A stretch of DNA of 64,000 bases, taken from positions 5,634,842 to 5,698,841 of the forward strand of contig OZ020306.1 in the NCBI GenBank assembly GCA_963971305.1, given 5' to 3'. Each line of letters starts with the position of its first letter. Within the stretch, counting starts at the first letter, position 1. The translations under genes and the position numbers were made by a program. This DNA is from Arcuatula senhousia (taxonomy: Eukaryota; Mollusca; Bivalvia; Mytilida; Mytilidae). A model generated the notes under the pieces. That model searched no databases. It saw nothing but the letters and a program-made list of their open reading frames with translations, and was not told the DNA's origin. Shown here in pieces: positions 37,201-46,647 of this stretch.

Positions 37201-39088
37201 CACGAATATTAAAGTGGTAAACTGAGAAGTATTTCACCCATTAACAAGAAATTCACTCCATATTCACACGTTCAAAACCAAATTAAAGATCTATCAATAT
37301 AAATTGTGTTAATTATTAACAAATGTTTCTCTTTGTTTTTCGCAGATTATTCTCAATTCAATGCATAAATACCAACCGAGAATTCACATTGTAAAGAAAA
37401 AAGATACGGCTAGTAACCAAACATCAGTTTCAAGTTTGGATGCGGAGGAATTTAAGACGTTTATATTTCCGGAAACTACCTTTATAGCAGTTACAGCATA
37501 CCAAAATCAACTGGTAATTATATATATCATTTTGGCAATAAATTTATTATAACATATGTTTTGAAGATGATTGAGATTTTGAACACACAGCTTTTGAGAT
37601 GTTTAATTTCATAGTATTTTACCTACCAGTATAATTGTTATCCTTAATTATCTTCTTGTACCACTGCATTATTTTAGATGTTATCTATAAAGAAATATTT
37701 CAACAACAGTTAAAAATATCAATTGAAATCTTTTAGCACGGTTTTTTTAAAAATATAATGTTGATTAATGATTTTTTGTTTTTCCTAGATCACAAAATTA
37801 AAGATCGACAGCAATCCATTTGCCAAAGGGTTCAGAGACTCTACACGACTTACAGAATTTGAAAGGTATTAAAAGTCAACAATACTTTTTCTTCCACCTT
37901 TCGACTTCATCTATGCTATCCTTGATCATAAACTCTTTGGTAAAATAGACTTAAACCAAAAAATAATTACTTTTCTAAGACTTAGCAATAACACATGTAC
38001 ATAAACATCCAAAATAAAACAGGATTTTTCAAATAAAAGTTGATACTTTGGATGTATTTTGATGTCTTTCTTTTAATATATTCATATTTGACTTACACCT
38101 GTAGGCTACATGTTATATTGTGAGCTTTTGGAAAACAACACCCCTGTCTACACAGTTTAGATTAATGTCTTATGAATATTACAGCTCGGCGTTCAGTTCG
38201 GACTGCCCTACCTACCCCTTCCTGTATCGGGACAGTATGGAGAACTTCCTACAGCAGCATACATATGCCAGGTCACCACTGAGGTCCTACTCAGAGTCTG
38301 AAATAGAGGAACAACTCAAACAACACAGGGAACTGATGGCTAAAGGTATGGAATTGACTAAAGATGTATTTTATAAGTGCAGCAATTGGTTTTGTGAATA
38401 GGAAATAATTTGTGGTTTTCAAGAACTAAAAGATTATTAGGCTTTAAACTGGCTTTAAATCATTACATGCAAGGTGAAATGTCAACATAATATTTTAAAC
38501 ATACAAATTCGTGAGAAAAAGAAATAAACATTCTATACTAGTATTTGGGCTTCAGTGTTTTCTCAGACATAAATCATTAAAGCTTTGCTAAGGTATTTTC
38601 TTCAAACTTATACAATTTGAATCTCCTTTTTAGCTAAAAACATGAATTTCTAGTTAAGCTTTATTACAGTAGAAACGGTTAAACTTTATAAATATTAACT
38701 TTCTGTTATAGAAGACGGCACAGACAAACAAACAGGCATTCCACATCCACCGTGGCCACTTTGGCGACCTATCCCTTCAACGGTGATGGGGTCCACGCCG
38801 TACCTACCAAACGACAGATCACTATACACGTTATATGGTGGACTATTTGGCATGGCAGCCAATTCAAACTTTGTCTTTCCTACGGTAGCATTACATCCAT
38901 TGCTAGGAGCAGCAAATAACCTGAGACTCAGAGACTCGATCCCGACAAGTGCTTCTTATTCCTCGGCTTCTACGGACAATAGTGGACTCCATTATCCTTC
39001 CGCCATGTATAGATACCATCCTTACTTAACACCAGAGAAACTAGCACAGAAGGCAGCAGAAACAGCAGCTGAAAGCTGTAGACAATGA
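28099..39088 (+). CDS. Tbx20: T-box transcription factor Tbx20 (H15/midline class), 7 exons
   Basis: DNA-binding transcription factor of the nucleus; Tbx20/H15/midline proteins act in heart, neural and ectodermal patterning in animals. Coding exons are 28099-28270, 28474-28723, 35975-36248, 37346-37513, 37789-37865, 38185-38345 and 38712-39088. They sum to 1479 nt (492 residues plus stop), with GT-AG boundaries and compatible phases. Residues 27-40 hold a [14 protein letters not shown] motif matching the conserved Tbx20 N-terminus (eh1-like, Groucho-type corepressor contact). The T-box spans about 111-315: [74 protein letters not shown] and PFAKGFRDS. After it, [11 protein letters not shown] matches a Tbx20-specific stretch. 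The rest of the C-terminus is divergent. Intron 2 ends in a tandem array made from the exon 3 boundary. Class assignment is firm; the exact first exon is less so. Confidence 0.93.
28474..28723 (+). CDS. Tbx20: Tbx20 coding exon 2 (T-box start)
   Basis: Acceptor ttctatattccag, donor CCG|gtaagt. It codes residues 58-140 plus two bases of R141. The first ~50 residues are Ser/Thr/Pro-rich linker. The T-box begins at about residue 111 with [17 protein letters not shown] and continues [13 protein letters not shown]. The split arginine codon (CG|G) must pair with an exon 3 that begins G-CGC-ATG. Confidence 0.93.
28724..34446 (+). other. Tbx20 intron 2, unique part
   Basis: About 5.7 kb of AT-rich intron before the boundary-derived array. 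I see no exon. Fragments of dispersed repeats lie at 33100-33224. Two stretches, about 30540-30860 and 31670-31890, are less AT-rich and repeat-free and could hold enhancers. Confidence 0.6.
33100..33224 (+). repeat. Dispersed repeat plus motif T copy 2, in intron 2
   Basis: About 33105-33172 (CAGCGACCGCTGGTCA, then GGCTGTTTTCCATTGTGGAT) matches 43378-43436. It is followed by GGTTGTGTCGCGTACACTTA and TTCCACATCTCAT at 33192-33224, the motif T core. Their adjacency here suggests both belong to one larger repeat. Confidence 0.7.
34447..36016 (+). repeat. 57-bp array of the intron 2/exon 3 boundary
   Basis: Each unit equals the last 15 bases of intron 2 (TTTATATATTTTCAG) plus the first 42 bases of exon 3 (GCGCATGTTTCCAACTTTAA, then GGGTTTCCTTCACCGGTATAGA). 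I count about 25 copies before the authentic boundary at 35975. Acceptor-like exon starts are at about 34458, 34632, 34765, 34822, 34877, 34934, 34991, 35048, 35099, 35156, 35213, 35270, 35327, 35384, 35441, 35498, 35555, 35612, 35669, 35690, 35747, 35804, 35861 and 35918; the copy near 34687 has lost the AG (CAC). From 34877 rightward all spacings are 57, 51 or 21, all multiples of three. The only in-frame stop after 34877 is at 35172-35174. Leftmost copies are the most diverged. Confidence 0.97.
34505..34615 (-). repeat. Dispersed repeat family H, copy 2, inside the array
   Basis: On the minus strand this reads AACAAAGTTCCAGACAATAA, TTTTGCTACGCCTGAC, GCGCGTTTTGTCTATTCAAG and ATGATTATGAAGAGCATAGA, matching 6385-6530. 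It sits between the first and second boundary copies of the array, so either it inserted into an existing array or the first copy is an outlier. Confidence 0.7.
35975..36248 (+). CDS. Tbx20: Tbx20 coding exon 3 (T-box core)
   Basis: The exon starts after tatattttcag and ends AACCAG|gtatgt, completing R141 and coding 142-232. It carries the start of the T-box sheet ([16 protein letters not shown]), then [19 protein letters not shown] and [16 protein letters not shown], and [13 protein letters not shown]. The start is set by the codon split after exon 2 and by collinearity with Tbx20. However, 14 upstream array copies (35213 to 35918) offer equivalent acceptors that would extend the exon in frame by up to 254 codons, so the true start needs transcript evidence. 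Confidence 0.9.
36474..36850. mobile_element. TTAA-flanked MITE in Tbx20 intron 3
   Basis: TTAAGGTAGATGGGGTG at 36474-36490 is the exact reverse complement of CACCCCATCTACCTTAA at 36834-36850. If TTAA is the target duplication, this is a 369-bp element (36478-36846) with 13-bp ends, which fits a piggyBac-type non-autonomous insertion (inference from TTAA only). The interior is AT-rich with no frame. A second CACCCCAT lies at 36823-36830. Confidence 0.7.
37346..37513 (+). CDS. Tbx20: Tbx20 coding exon 4
   Basis: Acceptor tttttcgcag, donor CTG|gtaatt (phase 0 at both ends, 56 codons, residues 233-288). It codes [20 protein letters not shown], a variable loop ([16 protein letters not shown]) and the conserved FIFPET and VTAYQNQL. 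Confidence 0.93.
37789..37865 (+). CDS. Tbx20: Tbx20 coding exon 5 (T-box end)
   Basis: Acceptor gtttttcctag, donor GAAAG|gtatta. It codes residues 289-313 plus two bases: [20 protein letters not shown] and LTEFE, the C-terminal T-box helix region that contacts DNA. Confidence 0.93.
38185..38345 (+). CDS. Tbx20: Tbx20 coding exon 6
   Basis: Acceptor gaatattacag, donor AAAG|gtatgg. It completes the serine split after exon 5 and codes 315-367. [20 protein letters not shown] resembles the post-T-box segment of Tbx20 proteins (SLIQKHSYARSPIRTY in vertebrates), which supports the class over other T-box families. The end, [16 protein letters not shown], is charged and probably helical. Confidence 0.88.
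38712..39088 (+). CDS. Tbx20: Tbx20 coding exon 7 (C-terminus)
   Basis: Acceptor ttctgttatag; stop TGA at 39086-39088. It codes residues 369-492. Pro/Trp-rich opening ([12 protein letters not shown]), then Ser/Tyr/Leu-rich low-similarity sequence ([32 protein letters not shown]). I recognise no domain. Tbx20 C-termini carry activation and repression activity but are poorly conserved. The junction with exon 6 (G|AA) keeps the frame. Confidence 0.85.
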
Positions 39089-39640
39089 CTCTAGTGATCC
39101 CTAATATGATGGAGACACAAGTCTTTCCTTAAGTGGCCAATCAGATATCCTACATCTAGTCATACAGTATTTGCTCCATTTCAAATTACCCGGTGTTTTA
39201 GCGTTTCCTAAAAATGAATAGTTGTAAATTAATTTTCAAACATTTTTACAAATCAAACATTTTAATTTACATGGGAGGTTATTCAAATTAACACAGACTA
39301 CCAATATAGGTTCTAGTTACCCATAGTGCTATGTAGCAGCTAATAACACATTGTTATTTCTGTTTGTAAACATGTTAAAGATATAAAATAATGTTTTGTG
39401 TTTGTATGATAAATATTATATTTGCGTTTTTTGTTAACACATGAATTATTTTGAGATATTAACAGATTTGTTTTAATTATAAATTGTATATTTATGTTGT
39501 ATACACTTTTTTGTTTTGTTTGATAAAACATGTCGATTAAAATATGATAAAAATGTCTTAGTTAAATTCATCGTTTGAAATACTGACTTTATACCTATAG
39601 TGTACAAATGATCTCTGAAAATAAATCGCATCTAAACTTC
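39089..39640 (+). other. Tbx20: Tbx20 3' UTR with candidate poly(A) signals
   Basis: AT-rich after the stop. ATTAAA at 39536-39541 and AATAAA at 39620-39625 are the first good polyadenylation signals I see. The end is a prediction. Confidence 0.45.
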
Positions 39641-41534
39641 TCAGTCTATGAAATAAGCTAGATGAATGCTAGATTTCTTATCTCTGATCACTTTAAATTA
39701 GTTATAAATATGTCAACACCCAGTTGAGTTCCTTGACCACAAACCCTATGGTGCACATATCATGTTACAGAATTTTCTTCACAAAAATGAAAATATTTCA
39801 CATGATTTCAAACATCACTTTGAAGTTGACAGTGTACAAGTAATTAAATCCAATCTAATGTTAAACTTTCACTGTCTTTATGACCATCATGCTGAGAGGT
39901 TACTGATTTAGCTGATAAAGATTGAGATAAGAGGGCTGATGAAAATCATCAGCTTTTCTTGGCTTGTTTCATAGACTGTTCTGATAAAGTCGCTAGCCAT
40001 ATTATCTACAAGCACAAGTTCAAGACAAAAAAAAAAACAACAAAAAAATTGTGCTGACTTTATGGTGTTCGACCCAGGATTAGCATTATATATAGATTTT
40101 ACTCAAAATGATCCCGACTTTAGAAACAAATTTCTCGTTAATTGGATGATTAGTACCATCAACCTGGACATTATCCTCGTGTTAAGTCAAAAATACATTA
40201 CAAAAATTTATCAAAACTAACTTTAACCTCTGAGGTTTCAGTCTCATTGAAATCTCGTTAGTTAATAATTCTTAAACCTTGCCTTATAATTGAAAACTTT
40301 TGGTGGGTATATATCACATGATGATCCATCTAAATTATGTCAAAAAATTATGAAGATACGATTAGTAGTTTTTGAGATATGCAACATTTTAATTTTTGAC
40401 CAAATTTGATCATTGATCCCAATCTGAATTTAGCCGATTTCAGGGTAGGGATAGTAAAATTCTTTTTTTCCAAAAAAATATTTATGCATTTCAAATAATT
40501 TCTTTTCTTAATTCAAAAAGATATTTGTCCAATTATTTTAAATGAAAATGGGAGGGTTTTGAGGTTTTGGTATGAACGAAAATTTGAAAAATCTGGATTT
40601 TTACCGGTTTTATTGTGTCTTGAAAATGACCTTAAAAGGCACATTTTCATGACTGAACTTTCTTATATCATCACGGACATATACTTTTTATAAGTTGAAT
40701 TTGTTTAGAATGATGGCATCTATCAATATGGAAACTTTGAGAGAAAACTTGATTTAGAAACATGATATCTGAAAGAAAATTACCTCAAAATAGGCCAAAA
40801 AATGATTATATTTCGGGAAAATTGTCAAAATAGGACATTTTCAAATGGCTGTAGTGAACTAAAATGCACACAGACATATTGTTTTCTTACTAAATATGAT
40901 TTTTCCAGGGTCTTAGCATTTCAAATATGTAGGTTTGGGAAAAAACTTGATTAAGGAAAATTTTGACCCCTCGGAAAAATACATCCTTAAGACCAGTTTG
41001 GAGGTTACAGAGTTATAGAATTAATTGAGGAATCCAAGCTTTTACTTTTGATAATATTTTATGCTGGAATTGATTAATTAACATCAAGAAAATAAAGTAA
41101 CAACCAAGTTCGAGGCAAGAACCTTAAAATCAGCACACCTGCTTATCTTCTATATATATTGAAGAATGTAATCCAATGCTCTTCTGACCAGGTCAAACTA
41201 TTGCTATAAGCATGACCCATAACAGTCAGGCAATAAGGTCTTCACACTGGGACAAAATTTCAACAGAGGAATTATTAGCTCCCTCACCGTACAACATCCA
41301 AACAAATATTAAAAGACATATAAATGGATGTACTTGGATGGAGAAATGGGCGAAATTTGGTTTAAGTGCACATTTATAAACGAAATGCGTGTATATTTAG
41401 TATACATCAATGTCAACCAAGGTGGGTGTAAAAAAAAACCACAAAAATGTATCGTTAAAAAAATAGAAGCCAAACATCTACAATATTTATGGCTACAAAA
41501 ATATGGATGTCCCACATGACCATTTATAGATAGA
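39641..41534. other. Intergenic, nothing recognised
   Basis: AT-rich, no gene. A short perfect hairpin, GCTGATGA-AAA-TCATCAGC, lies near 39933-39951. No repeat family was found. Confidence 0.5.
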
Positions 41535-41762
41535 GGTTGTGTCGCCTACACTCCACATCTGTATCATTTTATGGACCAAAGGGCAAGGGAAATTGCCATA
41601 ATTATTTCAATAACTTAACACTTGTATAAAGGTCTTAGAATAACATTAAACATTATAAGAACATAAATTTATTAAATAGTGCAGGCGAATATGGAACTAA
41701 AAAGATCCAGCAGGTAATAATAGACGATAAAGAGATGTGGAATAAGTGTACGCGACACAACC
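41535..41762. mobile_element. Short TIR element, motif T at both ends
   Basis: GGTTGTGTCGCCTACACTCC-ACATCT at 41535-41560 faces AGATGTGGAATAAGTGTACG-CGACACAACC at 41733-41762, forming about 30-bp inverted ends (the left end has a small deletion) around a 170-bp AT-rich interior. This shows that the dispersed motif T is probably the terminal repeat of a MITE family. No clear target duplication was seen. Confidence 0.7.
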
Positions 41763-41952
41763 AACATTAAAGAAAAATAAGTTTTGCTACGCCTATGAGA
41801 TAACTGTAGTTTTTCAATGTAAACTTTGAATATATATTGCAAAGAGTGTCTTTACACCTTAAAGTACTGTATTATGCAATGAAGCTACATGCCAAATATC
41901 AAGAGGCTGTAGCATGTAAAAACTGTGACGGTATAATATACAAAGTCAAGTC

Positions 41953-43294
41953 CAGGCCTGGGGTAATGCAAATGTGTAATGCAAATGCATGGTAATCATT
42001 ACATTTTTTTCAGTAATGCAAAGTAATGTGTAATGCAAAAATTCTGCATTACATGTAATGTAATGTAATGCATTACTTGGGTCAAAAGTTGTGTAATGCA
42101 CCCATTACATTGCATTACATGTCATTATATTTTTTTTTCTTATTTTGTACATCTGAAAGAAACAAAAAGAAAATATTTGAATGAGAATTCTAAAATATGA
42201 TAAAAAAGTCTTTGAAAAACAATTATTATAGGTATAAGATTTAAAACAGAAAGTTGTCAATCAACCTTTAATCCAATGATATTATAAAATTATTATTATT
42301 TATTCATATGTACTTTTATTTGAAAATTTAAAAAAGTTAAAATTATGCAAAGGGTGCACTTAGCAACAAGACACTATGTTCAAATGTATGTCTGTAGTAA
42401 AGTAAGAAAAGAGAGACTAGAATAAAGAATATCTTGCAATAGTTCATTTGAAATCACCTTTTTTGATGTTTGCAATTAAGATGTCTTCAGGCATAACAAT
42501 GGCATTTTTATTGTACTAATTTGTTTTTATAACAATTAGATATATTCACTAATTGGGGTCAAATTTTATGAAAGGACAAGAGACCAAAAGGATTTAATCT
42601 TTAAATATAATTACTTGTAAAACAGAAATGACATGTCTGTCTAAATACTGATTTATTTTCTGATTTATTCAAGAAAATTTGAAACTGGAATTAATATAAC
42701 AACACCAAAACTAAAGTATTATCTAATAATGATAATTACATTTTTTTTAATATATGGTAATTTGTGATTATTGTACAGTAACTTTAATAAGTTGGCCTCA
42801 TTTTTGTTAGTTTACATATCATGACCATTTGTGCCACTTGTAGTACAAACTGGATTGCCAATAAATATTCTTTGTAATTCAAACCCATTTATTATGTATT
42901 TCTCAGCAAGGAAGTGTGATATGAACACTTTCGAATTTTTCACTGATTCATTTTTATGTAATAACCATTACATGTTAGAGGTAAAAATATTCAAAACATT
43001 ATTGTATACATGTTTTCTGCAGATGACTTCTGAATTGCCCCTTGATTGTGGGCTGTGTCGTGTACACTTATTCCACATCTCATTATTTTCTATTGTTAGA
43101 AGTATAAAAAGATTTACCTATAAATATTTAATCAAAATGTAATGTGTAATGCATTGCATTACACAAGGAAAGTAATGGTAATGTAATGCATTACAGAAGA
43201 GAAAAAAAGTAATGGTAATGAAATGTTATGACAAAATTTGTAAAGTACTGGTAATGTAATGCATTACATTGCATTGTTATTGACCCCAGGCCTG
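41953..43294. mobile_element. hAT-like non-autonomous element (1342 bp)
   Basis: It starts CAGGCCTGGGGTAATGCA and ends ACCCCAGGCCTG (11-12 bp perfect inverted ends, with a TAATGCA/TTACATT-rich subterminal zone on both sides). It is flanked by a perfect 8-bp duplication, GTCAAGTC at 41945-41952 and 43295-43302. An 8-bp target duplication with CAG...CTG ends fits the hAT superfamily. No transposase frame exists. Many GTAATGCATTAC-type palindromes occupy 41957-42120 and 43140-43280. A motif T copy lies inside at 43051-43083. Confidence 0.88.
43051..43083 (+). repeat. Motif T copy nested in the hAT-like element
   Basis: GGCTGTGTCGTGTACACTTA plus TTCCACATCTCAT, with a TCTGAATTGCCCCTTGATTG left flank shared with the 23729 copy. 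It is nested inside the 41953-43294 element. Confidence 0.75.
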
Positions 43295-43377
43295 GTCAAG
43301 TCTACTCAAGTTTAATTATTGGTTTGGAATTGCATGAATAATATTTTAATCTTTGAAAATAATTGCAAAACGGAGGC

Positions 43378-43436
43378 CAGCGATCACTGGTCATAATGAA
43401 GGCTGATGGGTGTTTTCCATTGTGGATTTTTAAAGG
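43378..43436 (+). repeat. Dispersed repeat fragment
   Basis: CCAGCGATCACTGGTCATAA, then GGGTGTTTTCCATTGTGGAT and TTTTAAA, matching 33105-33172 in Tbx20 intron 2. It lies shortly after the hAT-like element. Confidence 0.65.
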
Positions 43437-44217
43437 AATTACCGCTTATGTCACACTCTTCATCTGATTACCAACTAAGATGTTTAGAACCAAAGGACAA
43501 ATATAGCTTGATATATCAATTAAAGTACTAGTACTGATCTATTATCAAATACATTATAAAAATGAACACGCACAAAAAAACTATCAAAAATACTAAAAAT
43601 ACTTGGTACTGGACACAATCATGACAATGATTTAACTTACCTTTGATACTCTGCATGAAACACCAGACATGTATTGGGTGTGTTGAATTTTACCCTGCCT
43701 CAGCATCTAAGTTCATGCCTAAGAAAAAAGTTCTATGTGTTCAAAAATATGTTACTATGTTGAAAATAAATCAACAATTCACAAAAAAGGGATTTTGTTA
43801 AATAAAAAATGCTAAGTACATTGCTCTTGCTCAAGCTTTATAAAAAATAGTATCCACATGATATTAATTAATTGCAAAGTTCTTTCTGATGTTAAACCGT
43901 GTAAAATCTCAATAATTAAGAAAATAAACGAATATACCAACCAAATTTAGTAAATACGTGTTTATACTGGCAGGTAATTTCACGTATTGATTAGTAAACT
44001 ATACAGTAAATACGCATATTTTCTAATTGCTACCACATGTCGACAGACGTACAGGCAGTCAGGATGATTCTAATTTAAAATTGAGTTAAAAGATATGATA
44101 GTTAATTGTTTTAATTAGTGTTTGACTAGTCTGCTGTACTGAGATGATCACCTCAATATCCCTATTGTGTCTCACAACTGTGTTGTGTTCTGTGGTCATT
44201 ACCGGATCCTAAGATCT
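43437..44217. other. Intergenic, nothing recognised
   Basis: AT-rich. ACGTATTTACTG-like motifs near 43940-44015 recur near 45415-45530 and 54005, perhaps a decayed repeat. Confidence 0.4.
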
Positions 44218-44760
44218 CAATGGAAGAGGGAGGTTTGTCGCCATAAAACCTGGTTTAACCTGCTACTTCTTTGGAAGTGCCTGTACCAAGTCAGGACCAT
44301 TGCGATCTTTAATTCTTCTGGTTTTGAGTTTCTCTCAAATAAAAATTACAACAAAGTTCTAGACAAAAGCTTCTGTATTTTGTTCATAATAATTTTCATA
44401 TCCTACATGTCCTATTATGTTCGACTTATACTTAATTCCAAGAAAATTTTACAGTGTCACACTATTTTACGTAACTATATATTATGGGTTAAGCAAATTT
44501 TACAGTGTCACACTATTCTATGTAACTTATATATTATGGACTTGGCGATCGCAATGGAAGAGGGAGGTTTGGCGCCATAAAACCTGGTTTAACCCACCAT
44601 TTCGTTTGAAATGCCTGTACCAAGTCAGGACCATTGCGATCCACCAATTCTCCGGTATGACTGATTCGTTTTTGTCGTTTTCTCTGGACTATGAGATTGA
44701 TCATTCAAGTTCGGTAGTTTTGTTATTACCTTTATTTACCTTCAAACATAGTTTTTGTTC
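44218..44760 (+). repeat. Dispersed repeat family G, two tandem copies
   Basis: Two copies (44218-44325 and 44546-44760) share TGGAAGAGGGAGGTTTG, CGCCATAAAACCTGGTTTAA and TGCCTGTACCAAGTCAGGAC-CATTGCGATC. Between them lies a smaller direct duplication of TTTTACAGTGTCACACTATT (44448 and 44499, 51 bp apart). The second copy extends to TTTTGTTATTACCTTTATTT, like the copies at 4 kb and 15 kb. Confidence 0.8.
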
Positions 44761-45189
44761 TGTTAAATTGTGAAAAAAATGTAATTCGTGTCTCCTCGTC
44801 TTTTAGTTAAGATACCTTGTAATATGTCGGTAAGAGAGTTGAAAATATGCATTTGTGGCATGTCTTCAGCAGCTCAGTTTATTCTTGCCATGCTTGAAAA
44901 TAAAGATTATAATCCAATGTCTTGATTACAAGAAAATGAATCCAGTATTATTATAAAATAAACAGAAAAATAAGTGATTTGTAAAAAATATTTGAGACCT
45001 TTATAAAAGATTTTCGACTTGATGTTAAAAAACCTGAATATTTCTGAAATGTAACAAAAGTTCAGACCAGCAAATCATCTTTTTACAGAAATTTAATATT
45101 TTCAATAACATTATTTCTTTATATCATATTTGTGTTTCTATAACTAAGTAGCATAATTAATTTGAAGTTGTCAAACATTTCCAGTAACT

Positions 45190-45400
45190 ATGTGCAATGT
45201 GTGTGTTGGTGTTTTACGCCCCTTATCGACGCATCTTGGCCATGTAGGGCGGTCAGTTTTAATGGTGGAGGAAACCGGAGTACCCGGAGGAAACCACCGA
45301 CCTTGGGCAGGTAACTGGCAAACCTAATCGCATACAGTTGGGGAAGTCCATTTTTTTAAATTACAAACGGGACTCGAACACCAGCTGAGAGTGCAAAATG
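45190..45400 (-). mobile_element. SINE-like element
   Basis: On the minus strand: a tRNA-like B box (GGTGTTCGAGTCCCG), a central part with AAGGTCGGTGGTTTCCTCC-GGGTACTCCGG and TTTCCTCCACCA, and a tail GGGCGTAAAACACCAACACA-CACA. The tail resembles that of the 55965-56212 element. I recognise the central block as a common molluscan repeat but leave the family name open. The A box is not convincing. Confidence 0.65.
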
Positions 45401-46480
45401 TAAACGAAAAATTGGTGTAAATACGTATACATATTTTCTGGCACTTTTTATAAATACACGTATTCCTAAATCACCAGTATATACACTTATTTACTGAAAA
45501 GTGTATTCACTGATAACACGAATTTTCTGTAACAGGTACAAACAATTCTTTTTGCGGTTGGTTTTCTCTAGTTAATTTTCAAACATGTTTACTCTTTGGT
45601 ATCACTTTGTTATTAGTTGCACGTAGTATTTGGAGTATCTTATCGTGGCTTTCGATCTTAATTGAAACAATAGATCCATAATACAATACTTTGCATATAT
45701 TCAAATTATACCTATTAAAAAGACATTGACGCGTAAACGAGTTACTCATCCGGGCATTCTAGATCATATGGTAATAGTTTGTGAGAGTGACGTATCAATT
45801 TGTTAACGTGCCTGTCTATAGGTTCAGTAATAGCGGAACTTCAGAACCGGGTCCCTAAGGTGAAATTCTATGTCAGTTATAATATCATATATATCTTGAT
45901 GCATTCAATAATTTTCAGGATTGTTATTTAGAAAGCTATTGTTTTTGTCTTCGTGAGACCACAATGATGACCATATGTGACAGAATACAGAGCAATTTGA
46001 ATAAATTGCTATAAAACCACCAGAATTCGCGAGGACGATTATAGGTTATTAGCCCAGTCTGCTGGGGGTATATATATTATTCAGCTGTTAAAGTCTTTTA
46101 AGACAATAATTGTTCTTAGAAATACAAATCGGACATGACAAATATAAAACAGTAGACTGGTTCTAGTACCAATGTAGTACCAGTCGTCATGTTATTGACG
46201 CCATTGTGAAAGTTTTTATGTTTAAACTTAAACATTTGGTATGAAAAAAAAAATCCAACTCCTGCAGTGTACATAAACATAATATGCATGAGAAATAAAC
46301 GTTTTTTACAGAAATTGGCAAAAAAATAATAATTATAACTGCTTACGTTGAAACAGTTCCTCGAGTTGTCTGGTGATGTTATGTAGTATACATTCTGAAT
46401 GAATATTTACAGAACTGATATGACAACTATAATTTTTGGTTTATGGAGATAGCTGCATGTTGATTTTTAGTTTCTTCTTT
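45401..46480. other. Intergenic, nothing recognised
   Basis: No gene. It contains AT-rich sequence and the ACGTATTTAC-like motifs noted at 43.9 kb. Confidence 0.45.
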
Positions 46481-46647
46481 GTAGGCAAGACATGATAGGC
46501 GGACAAACCATCCAGTTTTTTTTGTATACAAGACGTGATAGGCGGACAAACCATCTAGTTTTTGTAGGCAAGACGTGATAGGCGGACAAACCATCCAGTT
46601 TTTGTAGGCAAGACGTGAGAGGCGGACAAACCATCCAGTTTTTGTTG
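46481..46647. repeat. Minisatellite, 40-bp unit x4
   Basis: Four units of GTAGGCAAGACGTGATAGGC followed by GGACAAACCATCCAGTTTTT. Starts at 46481, 46524, 46564 and 46604. Confidence 0.9.

Noticed and set aside
39925..39955. CTGATGA in a hairpin as a hammerhead ribozyme core
   Set aside because: The GAAA box and cleavage-site strand are missing. It is only a short palindrome.
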